From: CAZLRH01 sp964562015
GTDB lineage: Bacteria > Verrucomicrobiota > Verrucomicrobiia > Opitutales > JABDGR01
Direction of reading: 5' to 3'
Length of the DNA: 64,000 nucleotides
Assembly (NCBI GenBank): GCA_964562015.1
Contig: CAZLRH010000008.1
Span: 150,818-214,817, forward strand
Below the pieces are notes generated by a model. It did no database searches. It saw only the letters and a program-made list of their open reading frames with translations, and had not been told where the DNA came from. This document shows positions 17,065-26,336 of the stretch, piece by piece. The translations under genes were made by a program, and so were the position numbers. Numbering within the stretch: the stretch's first letter is position 1; every line of letters starts with the position of its first letter.

Positions 17065-19524
17065 TCATCCCTTGTTCGAGATGCGCATCCCGTAGAATGA
17101 GCGGAGCACGAAAAACAGGCCGATGGCGATGAACACCGCCGCCAGCGCGTGCGCCGTCGAGTGCTTCGTATTGACCGCGATTTCCACCGCGAGAATGCCG
17201 AAGAGCGTGGTGAACTTGATGATCGGGTTGAGCGCCACCGAGGAGGTGTCCTTGAACGGGTCGCCCACCAGGTCGCCGACGACGGTCGAATCGTGCAGGG
17301 GCGTGCCCTTTTGCTTGAGTTCGACTTCGACGAGCTTCTTGGCGTTGTCCCAGCAGCCGCCGGCGTTGGCCATGTACACGGCCGCAAACAGGCCGAACAG
17401 CGCGATGGCGATGAGGTAGCCGATGAAGAACACCGGGTTCACAAACGCGAAGCCCAGCGCGAGCGAGAAGATGACCGCGAAGATGTTGACCATGCCCTTT
17501 TGCGCGAAGACCGTGCAGATGCGCACAACTTCGTTGCTGTCGGCGGCGGAAGCCTTGGCGTTGCCGTCGAGCTTGATGTTCTTGCGAATGTACTCCACCG
17601 CGCGGTAAGCGCCCGTGGTGACGGCCTGCATCGAGGCGCCGCAGAACCAATAAACCACTGCGCCGCCGGCCATCATGCCCATGATGATCCACGGGTTGGT
17701 GATGCTCAGCGCCTCAAAATTCGTCCAGCCCTCGTGGGACTTGAGCATGAGGATGAGCGAGAAAATCATCGTCGTGGCGCCGACGACCGCCGTGCCGATG
17801 AGCATGGGCTTGGCCGTGGCCTTGAAGGTGTTGCCCGCGCCGTCGTTGGCCTCGAGGAAATGCTTGCCCGTTTCAAAGTCCGGCTTGAAGCCGAATTGCT
17901 TTTCCACTTCCTGCGCCGCGTTGGGAATCTGCTCGATGGTCGAGAGTTCGTACACCGATTGGGCGTTGTCCGTGACCGGGCCGTAGCTGTCCACCGCGAT
18001 GGTGACCGGGCCCATGCCGAGCATCCCGAACGCCACGAGGCCGAACGCAAAGACTTCGGGGTAATTCATCATCTCGCCGAGAATGTGGCCGGTGCCGAGC
18101 GCGTGCGTGCTGGCGAGATAACCGCCGAACATCATGGCCGCGAGGGTGAGGCCCATCCAGAAGGCCGAGAATTCGCCGGCGACGAGCCCGGAGAGAATGG
18201 TGAGGCCGGTGCCGCCTTCTTTGGTGGCGTCCACCACTTCGCGGCAGTGCGCGCTGTGCATGGAGGTGAAGGCACGGGTCAGCTCGGGAATCACGGCGGC
18301 GGAAATGGTGCCGCAACTGATGATGGTCGCCAGCTTCCACCAGAAATACGGGAAGTCCACGTGCAACATTGTGTAGCTGAGCGCGAAGGTGACGCCGATG
18401 CCCATGATCGAAGTGATCCACACCAGCGAGGTGAGCGGGTGCTCGAAATTGAAATCCTTGGAATCCTTGAACAGCGCGCGCGACACCTGCGTGTTTATGG
18501 CCCAGGCGACGATGGAGAGCGCCACCATCACGATGCGCATGGCGAAAATCCACACGATCAACTGCCACTGATATTGCGGATGCACCGCCAGGCAGATGAA
18601 GGTGATGAGCGCGACGCCCGTCACACCGTAAGTCTCGAAACCGTCGGCGGTCGGGCCGACGCTGTCGCCGGCGTTGTCGCCCGCGCAGTCGGCGATGACG
18701 CCGGGGTTGCGCGCATCGTCCTCTTTGATCTTGAGGACGATTTTCATCATGTCGCTGCCGATGTCCGCAATCTTCGTAAAGATGCCGCCGCAGATACGCA
18801 GCACGCTCGCGCCCAGGGATTCGCCGATGGCGAAGCCGATGAAGCTGACGCCCGCCAGTTCATGCGGCACAAATTTCAAAATGGTGAGCATGATGACCAG
18901 CTCGACGCTAACCAGCAGCACGCCGATGCTCATGCCCGAGCGCGTGGGGATTTCGGACAATGGCACGGCCTTGCCGCGCAAGGCGGCAAACGCCATGCGG
19001 CTGTTGGCCACGTTGTTGATCAGAATACCGAACCACGCCACGCCGAGCGAGCCGGCCAGCCCCACCAGCGACCAGAACAAAATCAGGACCACGGAGGTCG
19101 CCGGCATCTGTTTCAGGTAGCCGAAATAAAACACCATCGTGAAGCCGATCAAGATTTCCAACTTAAGGAGGAGCTTCGCCTGCTGGTAAAGGTAGGTGCG
19201 GCAGGTGCTGTAAATGAGCGCCGAGATATCGAGCATGCTCTTATGGGCCGGCAGGGCCTTGAGCCCGCGCAGTTCATTCAAACCGTAAACCGCGCCGAGG
19301 ACGCACATGACCAAGCCGCCCCAGAGGATGGCGCTGCCGGTCATGTTCACGCCGAACACATTGAAGATAGCGTCGGTCGGAATGGGCAATTGAATGTCCG
19401 CATCATCCGCATGGGCGACGGGGCCAAAAACACCGGCCAGCCCGAGCAGGGCGAGCACGAGCAGGGGCAGCCGGGCTGCCCGCAGGAAACGGGGGAGAAA
19501 GGAAGCAACGTTAAGCGAGTTCAT
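17065..19524 (-). CDS. hppA: Membrane-bound proton-translocating pyrophosphatase, divergent type
   Basis: An 819-residue polytopic protein from the ATG at 19524, with a signal-peptide-like start (LLVLALLGLAGVFGPVAHA) and about 16 membrane segments. The pyrophosphate site is recognisable but variant: DIGSDMMK stands where most family members have DVGADLVGK, and DARNPGVIADCAGDNAGD replaces DPRNPAVIADNVGDNVGD. The key Asp/Lys positions are kept. GDLVGDPFKDT near the C-terminus is canonical. The GNTFKATAK motif has Lys at the position where potassium-independent enzymes carry it. It couples PPi hydrolysis to ion export across the cytoplasmic membrane. The variant motifs suggest a minority subfamily. 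It stands alone, between repeat-filled gaps. Confidence 0.92.
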   Translation of the reverse strand: MNSLNVASFLPRFLRAARLPLLVLALLGLAGVFGPVAHADDADIQLPIPTDAIFNVFGVNMTGSAILWGGLVMCVLGAVYGLNELRGLKALPAHKSMLDISALIYSTCRTYLYQQAKLLLKLEILIGFTMVFYFGYLKQMPATSVVLILFWSLVGLAGSLGVAWFGILINNVANSRMAFAALRGKAVPLSEIPTRSGMSIGVLLVSVELVIMLTILKFVPHELAGVSFIGFAIGESLGASVLRICGGIFTKIADIGSDMMKIVLKIKEDDARNPGVIADCAGDNAGDSVGPTADGFETYGVTGVALITFICLAVHPQYQWQLIVWIFAMRIVMVALSIVAWAINTQVSRALFKDSKDFNFEHPLTSLVWITSIMGIGVTFALSYTMLHVDFPYFWWKLATIISCGTISAAVIPELTRAFTSMHSAHCREVVDATKEGGTGLTILSGLVAGEFSAFWMGLTLAAMMFGGYLASTHALGTGHILGEMMNYPEVFAFGLVAFGMLGMGPVTIAVDSYGPVTDNAQSVYELSTIEQIPNAAQEVEKQFGFKPDFETGKHFLEANDGAGNTFKATAKPMLIGTAVVGATTMIFSLILMLKSHEGWTNFEALSITNPWIIMGMMAGGAVVYWFCGASMQAVTTGAYRAVEYIRKNIKLDGNAKASAADSNEVVRICTVFAQKGMVNIFAVIFSLALGFAFVNPVFFIGYLIAIALFGLFAAVYMANAGGCWDNAKKLVEVELKQKGTPLHDSTVVGDLVGDPFKDTSSVALNPIIKFTTLFGILAVEIAVNTKHSTAHALAAVFIAIGLFFVLRSFYGMRISNKG

Positions 19525-19777
19525 GGGATAGAAAAAGTGGGCCGGGGAGGCAGGCTCCGCCAGCCGCAAAGGCGAGGCAATTAAAGAGATACTTCCTGTT
19601 TGGCAACACCATTCGACTCCCTAATGGCCGCCGTTTCGCCCCTAGAAGTCCGGCTGATGGCCGCCGCAAAATAAAATTACCCTGCACCGGCTTCTCGGGT
19701 TTGTTTCCCCCTTGCCAGTCCTTCCGCTCGTGGGATTAGATAATAACCTGCGCCTGGTTTTTTTGCCGCATCCCCCC

Positions 19778-21763
19778 GTGAATACCTCAATTAAAATCCC
19801 TGCGCTGGCCGTGGCGTTGGCGGTTGCCATCATCACCCTGATTACCCAACAGCGGGAAATTGCCCGGCTGCGGGAGCAATTGCCGCCGGCGGCCCGGAAC
19901 AGTGCCCTGCCCTCCTCCGCCACGGGCCCGGCCGGCGCGCCGACCGATTCAAACTCCACGCCCGAAGCCCGGCTCGCCGCACTGGCGGGGATTTTGAATC
20001 TGGGCGGCAAGAATGAAATCGAATCCATGCACCAGGTGCTCGATTTCGTGGACCACTTGAACCCGAAGGACGCCCGCGGCGTACTGGATGCGTTCGGGAA
20101 GTTGCCCGAAAACGCCGCGTCCGAGTTGGCCAAGAAACTCGTGCTCGCCCGGTGGGCCGAAGCCGATCCGTCCGCCGCTTTGGCTTGGGCCAAGAGTCGC
20201 ACCATCTACGATGGCCGCGGCGCGGATATTGCCGCCATTTTTGGCACCTGGGCGGCCAAGGACCCGGTGGCCGCGCTCGCCGCCGTCAACCAAGTGGACG
20301 ATGCCCGGGCGCGGGAGGAGATTTATCAGAACATTTTTGCCCGGCTCGCCGCCTCAGATCCCGCCGCCGCCCTCGCGACCTTGCGGAGCCTGCCCGCGGG
20401 GCAGCAATCCCTCAATGCTTACGGGGAAGTATTTTATACTTGGGCTAGGCAAGACCCGCAGGCCGCGTTGTTGGCCGCGCAAAACCTGCCCCCGAGCGTG
20501 GCCCGCAACCAAGCCCTGCAACAACTCGCGTACGGCTGGGCCCAAGCCGACCCGCCGGCGGCCCTCGCCTGGGCCAACGGCCTCCCGCCGGGCAACATTC
20601 GCACGGGTGCGCTCATGTCGGCCCTGACTTCGATTGCGAAAGAAGACCCGCAAGCGGGCACCACTTACCTCGCCACGCTGCCGAATGGGCCCGCGAAAAA
20701 TTCCCTGGTCGTCAACTTCGCGTCGAATTGGGCCACGGCGGATCCGGCCGCCGCGCTGGCTTGGACGGATACCCTCGCCACGGGACAATTGCACGATCAG
20801 GCCGTGCAGGGAGTTCTTGCGCAAATCAGCGAAGCCGATCCGGCGTCCGCCGCCGCGTATCTGGCGCAAATCTCCCAAGCCAGCGTGCGTGATGTCGTGC
20901 TGCCGCAACTGGCCTCAACGTGGGCGCAAAAGGACATCCAGGGCGCGCTCGCCTGGGTGCAGTCGCTGCCCAAGTCCGACGCCGACGCCCGCAACCAGGC
21001 TTTTCGCAACGTCATCGGCACGTGGTCGCAAACCGACCCCGCCAGCGCTGCGGCTTTTGTCGTGACGATTCCCACCGACCCGAATTTCCGCGGCATGACG
21101 GATGTCATCGCGCAAACGTGGGCCAGCGCCGATCCGCGCGCGGCGTTTGCGTGGGCCCAGTCCCTGCCCTCGGCGGGCGCGGGCGCGCAAGCCAACGCCA
21201 TGCGCACCGCCCTTTCTACTTTTGCCAGCGTCGATCCCCAGGGCGCGTGGGACTTGGCGCAAAAAGCGACCTGGAGCCGCAACACCCAGCCACCCGCCGA
21301 TGGCAACGCCGGCATCCAGACGAAGACGCTCGCCAATATTTTGCTCGCGTGGAGCACGCAAGACGGCGCCGCCGCGGCCGCCCATCTTTCCGACCTCACG
21401 CCCGGCAGCATTGTCAACGGCGCGGCCAATACGGTCTTGAGCAATTGGATTAAGCAGGATCCGCAGGGCGCGTCACAGTCCATTGACGCCATGGCGCCAA
21501 GCCCGGCCCGCGACAGCGCCATTACGCAACTCATCGCCGTCGAAGGAAAAAATGATTTGCCCACCGCCTTCGCTTGGGCGTCCACCATCAGTGACGGCAC
21601 CGCGCAGGCCAATGCGTTCACGAACGTTTTGCAGGAATGGGCCAAGCGCGACCCCGCGGCGGCCCGCGCGGCCGTGCAAGCCGCGAACGTCAGCGACACC
21701 CAACGCGCCGCCATGCAGCAAGTGATTTTCCAGTTCTCCCAAGCCGGCGCGATTAAGAATTAG
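19778..21763 (+). CDS. Membrane-anchored W/LP-repeat protein, paralogue of 6711-8918
   Basis: The best start is the GTG at 19778, giving 661 residues that begin with a hydrophobic anchor (IPALAVALAVAIITLI), a short coiled coil (REIARLREQL) and a Pro/Ser linker. From about residue 110 follow some 14 repeats of about 37 residues of the type W-A-x-x-D-P-x-A-A-L-A-W-A-x-x-LP (WAQADPPAALAWANGLP, WATADPAAALAWTDTL, WASADPRAAFAWAQSLP). An upstream in-frame TTG at 19712 is possible but adds a segment unlike a signal. The repeats are much more regular and GC-rich than in the paralogue at 6711. An alpha-solenoid scaffold facing the periplasm is likely; function unknown. Confidence 0.82.
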   Translation: MNTSIKIPALAVALAVAIITLITQQREIARLREQLPPAARNSALPSSATGPAGAPTDSNSTPEARLAALAGILNLGGKNEIESMHQVLDFVDHLNPKDARGVLDAFGKLPENAASELAKKLVLARWAEADPSAALAWAKSRTIYDGRGADIAAIFGTWAAKDPVAALAAVNQVDDARAREEIYQNIFARLAASDPAAALATLRSLPAGQQSLNAYGEVFYTWARQDPQAALLAAQNLPPSVARNQALQQLAYGWAQADPPAALAWANGLPPGNIRTGALMSALTSIAKEDPQAGTTYLATLPNGPAKNSLVVNFASNWATADPAAALAWTDTLATGQLHDQAVQGVLAQISEADPASAAAYLAQISQASVRDVVLPQLASTWAQKDIQGALAWVQSLPKSDADARNQAFRNVIGTWSQTDPASAAAFVVTIPTDPNFRGMTDVIAQTWASADPRAAFAWAQSLPSAGAGAQANAMRTALSTFASVDPQGAWDLAQKATWSRNTQPPADGNAGIQTKTLANILLAWSTQDGAAAAAHLSDLTPGSIVNGAANTVLSNWIKQDPQGASQSIDAMAPSPARDSAITQLIAVEGKNDLPTAFAWASTISDGTAQANAFTNVLQEWAKRDPAAARAAVQAANVSDTQRAAMQQVIFQFSQAGAIKN

Positions 21764-21855
21764 GCGACGACAGGTGCGGTGCCTCGGAGTTCATAGTCCT
21801 GTCCGCCGCGCAAAAATCATGGCCGGTTTTTTGAACGGGCCTAGGCCAACAAGAT

Positions 21856-23673
21856 TTACTGCGGCAGATTGCCCGGAAAAAAATCGGCCGACGCCGGAGC
21901 GCCCGCGTCCGGCGGGCTGCCACCGCCAGGCGAGAATCGCAAAACCGGCAAGGGCCCGCCGCGGGAAAAATCCAACGCCGCCACCACCATCGCCGTGGCC
22001 TGACCGATGTTGTCCATGATTTTATCCCGGTAGCCGCCCAGCTCGCCAACAATGGGGCCGACCCGGCCCGGGGTGCCGTTCATTAATTCCTGCAAGGCGG
22101 CATTCTGAAAATCCATGGCATCGATCAGGTTCGGGCTGCCAAAATTGCCGCGGAGCCCATGGGCGTCGGCCGGGAATTCGGTGGGCAGCACTTTGTTCGG
22201 AGTGGCCGGCGCCGGTCCCCGCACAAGTGAATTGGCCTCGGGATGCGCTTTAAGATACGCAACCGCACCGCTCACGTCCGCCACGGCTTGGTTCACGGCC
22301 AGCTTCGCTTTTTCGACGTAACCGCCATGATTGGCAAGGGTTGCCTGGTCGAGGACTCCCTGCGCTTCTTGCAGGTAATTTTGCACCACGTCCAAGCGCC
22401 CGGAGGCCGTTTCTGGCAAGGTGATCGCCATCGGCACCGGCACGATTTTATCCGACTTGAGGCCACCGCCGATTTGGCCCGCCGTGTTATTGCCATTGCC
22501 CCAGGCCATCCAGCCCATGCCCCAGGCGTTGCCATCCCGATCAATAAATAGGCTGTGCGCGGCGCCGCCCGAGAGGGCAACCACGCTGCCGTCCACAATT
22601 CGCTGGGCCCGCAAAGGGCTGTCCTTGGTGCCGTTCCCCAACTGGCCCGCCGGATTCCACCCCGCGGACCAGAGGCTGCCATCGTTCGTCAGATAAAGGC
22701 TGTGGAAAAATCCGGCGGCCACCGCGGTGACCTTGCCGTCGATCATGATGCGAAACGGCCGGCTCCGGTTGGCCTTGGTGCCGTCGCCCAATTGACTTTG
22801 CAGGTTCCTGCCCATGCCCCAAAGGCTCCCGTCGCTTTTGAAAAATACACTGTGAAAGAATCCGGCCGCGGCTCCGATGACTCCGCGGGGAACGATTTCC
22901 ACCGGCGTGAGATGCCCCATCTTCGTGCCGTCGCCCAGTTCGCCGTAAGTGTTGGCGCCCGTCCCCCACAGGCTGCCGTCCTTTTTGACGAACAGGCTGA
23001 AATTTTGCCCGGCCGCCATGGAGGCCACGCCGCTCTCGACAATTTGCACGGGCGTGGTCCGCAAGGTCTTGGTGCCGTCGCCCAACTGGCCGTCGCCATT
23101 GTCGCCCATGGCCCACAAGCTCCCGTCGCTCTTGAGGAAAAGACTGTGGTTTTCCTGCGCGGCCACGGCCACCACCCCGCCCGGAACAATTTTCTCCGGC
23201 ACCAAATGCTCCTGCCGGGTGCCGTCGCCCAATTGGCCGAGATGGTTCCCGCCCATGCCCCAGAGACTGCCGTCGCTTTTGATAAAAAGACTGTACGCAT
23301 CGCCCGCGGCGGCGGCGGTCACCCCGCTGTCCACCACGCAATAGGGTTCGAGCCGGTCGACCCGGGTGCCGTCGCCCAACTGACCCTCGCCGTTCCAACC
23401 CATGCTCCAGAGGCTGCCATCGCCCTTAACAAACAAACTGTGCCCGCCGCCCGCGGCCACGGCGGTCACCCGCACTGCCGGCAGCAAGGGCGTGGAGGAC
23501 GGCGCGGCGACCAGCGGAAGCGCCGCAGCCGGAGGGGCAGCGACGACTGGCGCCGGCGCGGGCGCCAGCGTGAGCGGCTTGGACCGCGCCGGCTCCTGCG
23601 CCAACGCCGGAGACGCCGCCAGCGAAACCATGGCCAGGAACAACGCGCCCATCAAAATCTTATTCATTATCAT
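21856..23673 (-). CDS. Secreted RCC1-like beta-propeller protein
   Basis: A 605-residue protein with a signal peptide (residues 1-25, ending SPALA), an Ala/Pro-rich linker to about 65, then seven RCC1-type repeats of about 50 residues (about 70-415). Each repeat has the pattern HSLFxKxDGSLWxMGxNxxGQLGDGT, as in RCC1/Alpha-tubulin-suppressor-like propellers. The C-terminal 190 residues (about 415-605) are helical and non-repetitive, ending in a Pro/Gly-rich tail. Such propellers usually bind partner proteins; here it is exported, so the partner is extracytoplasmic. A second in-frame ATG at 23667 is close. It converges on the W/LP-repeat gene. Confidence 0.88.
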   Translation of the reverse strand: MIMNKILMGALFLAMVSLAASPALAQEPARSKPLTLAPAPAPVVAAPPAAALPLVAAPSSTPLLPAVRVTAVAAGGGHSLFVKGDGSLWSMGWNGEGQLGDGTRVDRLEPYCVVDSGVTAAAAGDAYSLFIKSDGSLWGMGGNHLGQLGDGTRQEHLVPEKIVPGGVVAVAAQENHSLFLKSDGSLWAMGDNGDGQLGDGTKTLRTTPVQIVESGVASMAAGQNFSLFVKKDGSLWGTGANTYGELGDGTKMGHLTPVEIVPRGVIGAAAGFFHSVFFKSDGSLWGMGRNLQSQLGDGTKANRSRPFRIMIDGKVTAVAAGFFHSLYLTNDGSLWSAGWNPAGQLGNGTKDSPLRAQRIVDGSVVALSGGAAHSLFIDRDGNAWGMGWMAWGNGNNTAGQIGGGLKSDKIVPVPMAITLPETASGRLDVVQNYLQEAQGVLDQATLANHGGYVEKAKLAVNQAVADVSGAVAYLKAHPEANSLVRGPAPATPNKVLPTEFPADAHGLRGNFGSPNLIDAMDFQNAALQELMNGTPGRVGPIVGELGGYRDKIMDNIGQATAMVVAALDFSRGGPLPVLRFSPGGGSPPDAGAPASADFFPGNLPQ

Positions 23674-23841
23674 AACGCAGGATAGTCAGAGGCCTGGCCT
23701 TGTTTTATCTCCGCGAGACCGGGACGGACCACAGAATTTTTTGCCGCCCCACTGACGGACGCAAGGTTAATCACGCCGCCTTGATTACCAAAAAATCATG
23801 GCGGGTGCCGCGGCAATCTGATAAGGCCCGTCTTCCTCTTC

Positions 23842-25182
23842 ATGTGCGCCGCCACTGCATCAGTCACCGCCCCCACGTCGAGCCCCGCCGTGCCCGGGCC
23901 GCTCAAGGTCCTGGTCGTCGGCTCCGGCGCGCGGGAACACGCGCTGGTCAAAGCCTGCCGGCGCAGCCCGCTCGTGCGGGAGACGCTCGCCGCGCCCGGC
24001 AACGGCGGCATCGCCGCCGAGGCCCAGTGTTTCCCCGTCAAAGCCGACGATGTGCGCGGCTTGGTCAAGCTGGCCCAGGAACAAAAAGTGGACTTTGTCA
24101 TCGTCGGGCCGGAAGTGCCGCTGTGTCTCGGGCTGGTGGACACATTGGGGCACGCGGGCATCGCCGCCTTCGGACCGAACCGCGTGGCCGCGAATCTCGA
24201 GGGCAACAAGGCCTTCACCAAGGAATTTCTGCTGCGCCATAAAATCCCGACCGCGTACGGCGAGACGTTTGACACCGTGGAGGCGGCCGTCCTTTACCTC
24301 GCGAAAAAATCCGCGCCCATCGTCGTCAAGGCCAGCGGGCTGGCGGCCGGCAAGGGTGTCACCGTCGCGGCCACGCGGGCGGAGGCCGAGGCCGCGGTGC
24401 GGGCATCCATCGATGAACAGGCCTTCGGTGCCAGCGGCGAGGAAGTGTTGATTGAAGATTACATGCCGGGCGAGGAAGCCTCAATGATGCTGCTTGTCAG
24501 TGGCGAAAAATACGTCGTGCTCCCCGCGAGCCAGGACCACAAGCGCGTGGGCGACGGCGACACCGGCCCCAACACCGGCGGCATGGGCGCGTACGCCCCG
24601 GCGGCGATTGTCGATGCGCCCATGCTCGATCGCGTCGAACGCGAAATCATCCGCCCCACGCTCGCCGCGCTCGCGAAGGAAAACATCGAATATCGCGGCG
24701 TCCTCTACATCGGCCTCATGCTGACCCCAGAAGGCCCCAAGGTCGTCGAGTTCAACGTCCGTTTCGGCGATCCCGAATGCCAAGTGCTTTTGCCGCTCCT
24801 CGAAACCGACCCGCTCCAGCTTTTGTGGGACTGCGCGCACGGTGCGCTGGACCCCGCGGCGGCGCGCGTGCGGGCGGATTTCGCCGCCACCGTCGTGCTG
24901 GCCGCACCGGGCTACCCGACTCAGCCCCGCGCCGGCGATGTCATCACCCTGCCCGACCCGGCCCGCCTTCCGGCGGGCGCGGATATTTTACATGCCGGCA
25001 CGAAACGCCGCGAGGACGGCGCGTTGGTCACCAGCGGCGGCCGGGTCTTGTCCGTCACCGCCACGGCGGCGACGTTGCGGGCCGCGCTCGATGCAGCGTA
25101 TGCCGCGTGCGCGCTGATTCAATTCGACGGCTGTCACTATCGGCGGGACATCGGCGCGCGCCAGTTGCAACGGGAAAAGTGA
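23842..25182 (+). CDS. purD: Phosphoribosylamine-glycine ligase (GAR synthetase)
   Basis: The 446-residue protein catalyses step 2 of purine synthesis, joining glycine to phosphoribosylamine with ATP. It begins with a 20-residue non-conserved stretch and then VLVVGSGAREHALV. It shows VDFVIVGPEVPLCLGLVD, the ATP-grasp motif IVVKASGLAAGKGVTV, the signature DHKRVGDGDTGPNTGGMGAY and the metal-binding EFNVRFGDPECQ. Length and domain order are normal. It is followed 88 bases later by the S41-like gene; purC lies 9 kb away on the other strand, so purine genes are scattered. Confidence 0.96.
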   Translation: MCAATASVTAPTSSPAVPGPLKVLVVGSGAREHALVKACRRSPLVRETLAAPGNGGIAAEAQCFPVKADDVRGLVKLAQEQKVDFVIVGPEVPLCLGLVDTLGHAGIAAFGPNRVAANLEGNKAFTKEFLLRHKIPTAYGETFDTVEAAVLYLAKKSAPIVVKASGLAAGKGVTVAATRAEAEAAVRASIDEQAFGASGEEVLIEDYMPGEEASMMLLVSGEKYVVLPASQDHKRVGDGDTGPNTGGMGAYAPAAIVDAPMLDRVEREIIRPTLAALAKENIEYRGVLYIGLMLTPEGPKVVEFNVRFGDPECQVLLPLLETDPLQLLWDCAHGALDPAAARVRADFAATVVLAAPGYPTQPRAGDVITLPDPARLPAGADILHAGTKRREDGALVTSGGRVLSVTATAATLRAALDAAYAACALIQFDGCHYRRDIGARQLQREK

Positions 25183-25270
25183 TTCATAGATTGACCGCGA
25201 GGGGAAATTGACCCGAAATGGCGCGCCGATTCCACCTTGCCGGGGTTTATTCTCCCACCCCGCGACGCCG

Positions 25271-26317
25271 ATGACTTTTCCCTCCCGCCACGCCTGCCTG
25301 CTATTTCTTCTGCTCGGAACGGGCGGAGCTTTGCACGCGTTGCCGCCGGGTGTGGACCCGGCGCTTTTCCCCGACGCCGCCGCCCGCCCGCCCGCGGAAA
25401 TCGAACTCGCGGGCCTTTCCGTGCTATATCCCGGGCGCGTTTTGCGCGATGCGCCCTTTACTCCCGACGTCGGCAACGAGGGCCGCGCCCCGCAAGTTTG
25501 GGAACTCGGCCGCGGAGACCAGCCGCACTGGGTGACACTCGTGCGCGTGTACGACCTCGGCGCAGTCGGCCCGAAATTGGGCGAATGGCTGACGCGCACC
25601 AACGTCATTCTCGATTTGCGGTACGTCTCCGGCAATGCGACCGACGCGGAAACTTTTGCGGGCATTTTGGCCAAGGCCGGTCTCGCCTCGGTGCCGATGC
25701 AAGCCGCCGGAACCCTCACCGCGCCGGCGGAGTTGCCGCACGGCACTGTTGCCGAGGCGCATCCCCTGACCGCGCCGCCCGTCCTCGTTTTGACGAATGG
25801 CAAAACCGCCGGGCCCCTCGAAGCGTGGCTGGCCGCGTTTCAGGCGAAGGAAAGTCTCCTCGCCGTCGGCACGCCGACGGCCGGGCAACCGGGCGTTTAC
25901 AAAACCGCGGAGGCCGCGTCGCCCTATTATGTGCTGGCGGGTGAATTGCAGCCCGGGGCGCGCTCCATCGCGGGCACGGGCCTGCAACCGCGCTTTCCCG
26001 TGGACGTGATGCCCGAGCAGAATTTTCGTGCGTATATGGATGTCGAACACGGCACCGAACCCGCGACGCTTTTGCGCCACGACACCTTGACGACCCAGGC
26101 CCAAATCGCCGCTCCGGCCAGTGCCACCGGCACGGGAGCCGCGCCCGTGTTACCGAAGGATGATTCCGGCGACCCGGTGTTGCAGCGCGCGGTGGACATC
26201 GTTGCCGCTTTACAACTACTGGGGCGGATGCCAGCATCGCCTCCGGCCCCTGCGGGAACCGCCACCGTGCCAGCTCCGAGCCCGTCGGCGCGCTCTGCGG
26301 TCAGCCCCAAACCTTAG
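25271..26317 (+). CDS. Secreted protein with degenerate S41 (tail-specific) peptidase-like domain
   Basis: From the ATG at 25271 the product has 348 residues with a signal peptide (HACLLFLLLGTGGALHA). Residues 110-230 resemble the core of S41 peptidases: NVILDLRYVSGN, then PPVLVLTNGKTAGPLEAWLA, then LLAVGTPTAGQPG. In active S41 enzymes the corresponding segments carry the nucleophile Ser (SASASE-like) and a Lys (GxKTxGKG-like); both look absent here. The C-terminal 60 residues are Pro/Ala-rich. It may be a non-catalytic relative; the resemblance is by eye only. The stop is 19 bases before the phosphatase start, which suggests one transcript. Confidence 0.55.
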   Translation: MTFPSRHACLLFLLLGTGGALHALPPGVDPALFPDAAARPPAEIELAGLSVLYPGRVLRDAPFTPDVGNEGRAPQVWELGRGDQPHWVTLVRVYDLGAVGPKLGEWLTRTNVILDLRYVSGNATDAETFAGILAKAGLASVPMQAAGTLTAPAELPHGTVAEAHPLTAPPVLVLTNGKTAGPLEAWLAAFQAKESLLAVGTPTAGQPGVYKTAEAASPYYVLAGELQPGARSIAGTGLQPRFPVDVMPEQNFRAYMDVEHGTEPATLLRHDTLTTQAQIAAPASATGTGAAPVLPKDDSGDPVLQRAVDIVAALQLLGRMPASPPAPAGTATVPAPSPSARSAVSPKP

Positions 26318-26336
26318 GGATGGTGTATATTACGGT

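Noticed and set aside
17149..19584. An 811-codon plus-strand open frame, His/Asp/Arg-rich
   Set aside because: Antisense to the pyrophosphatase; the composition mirrors codon complement of membrane segments.
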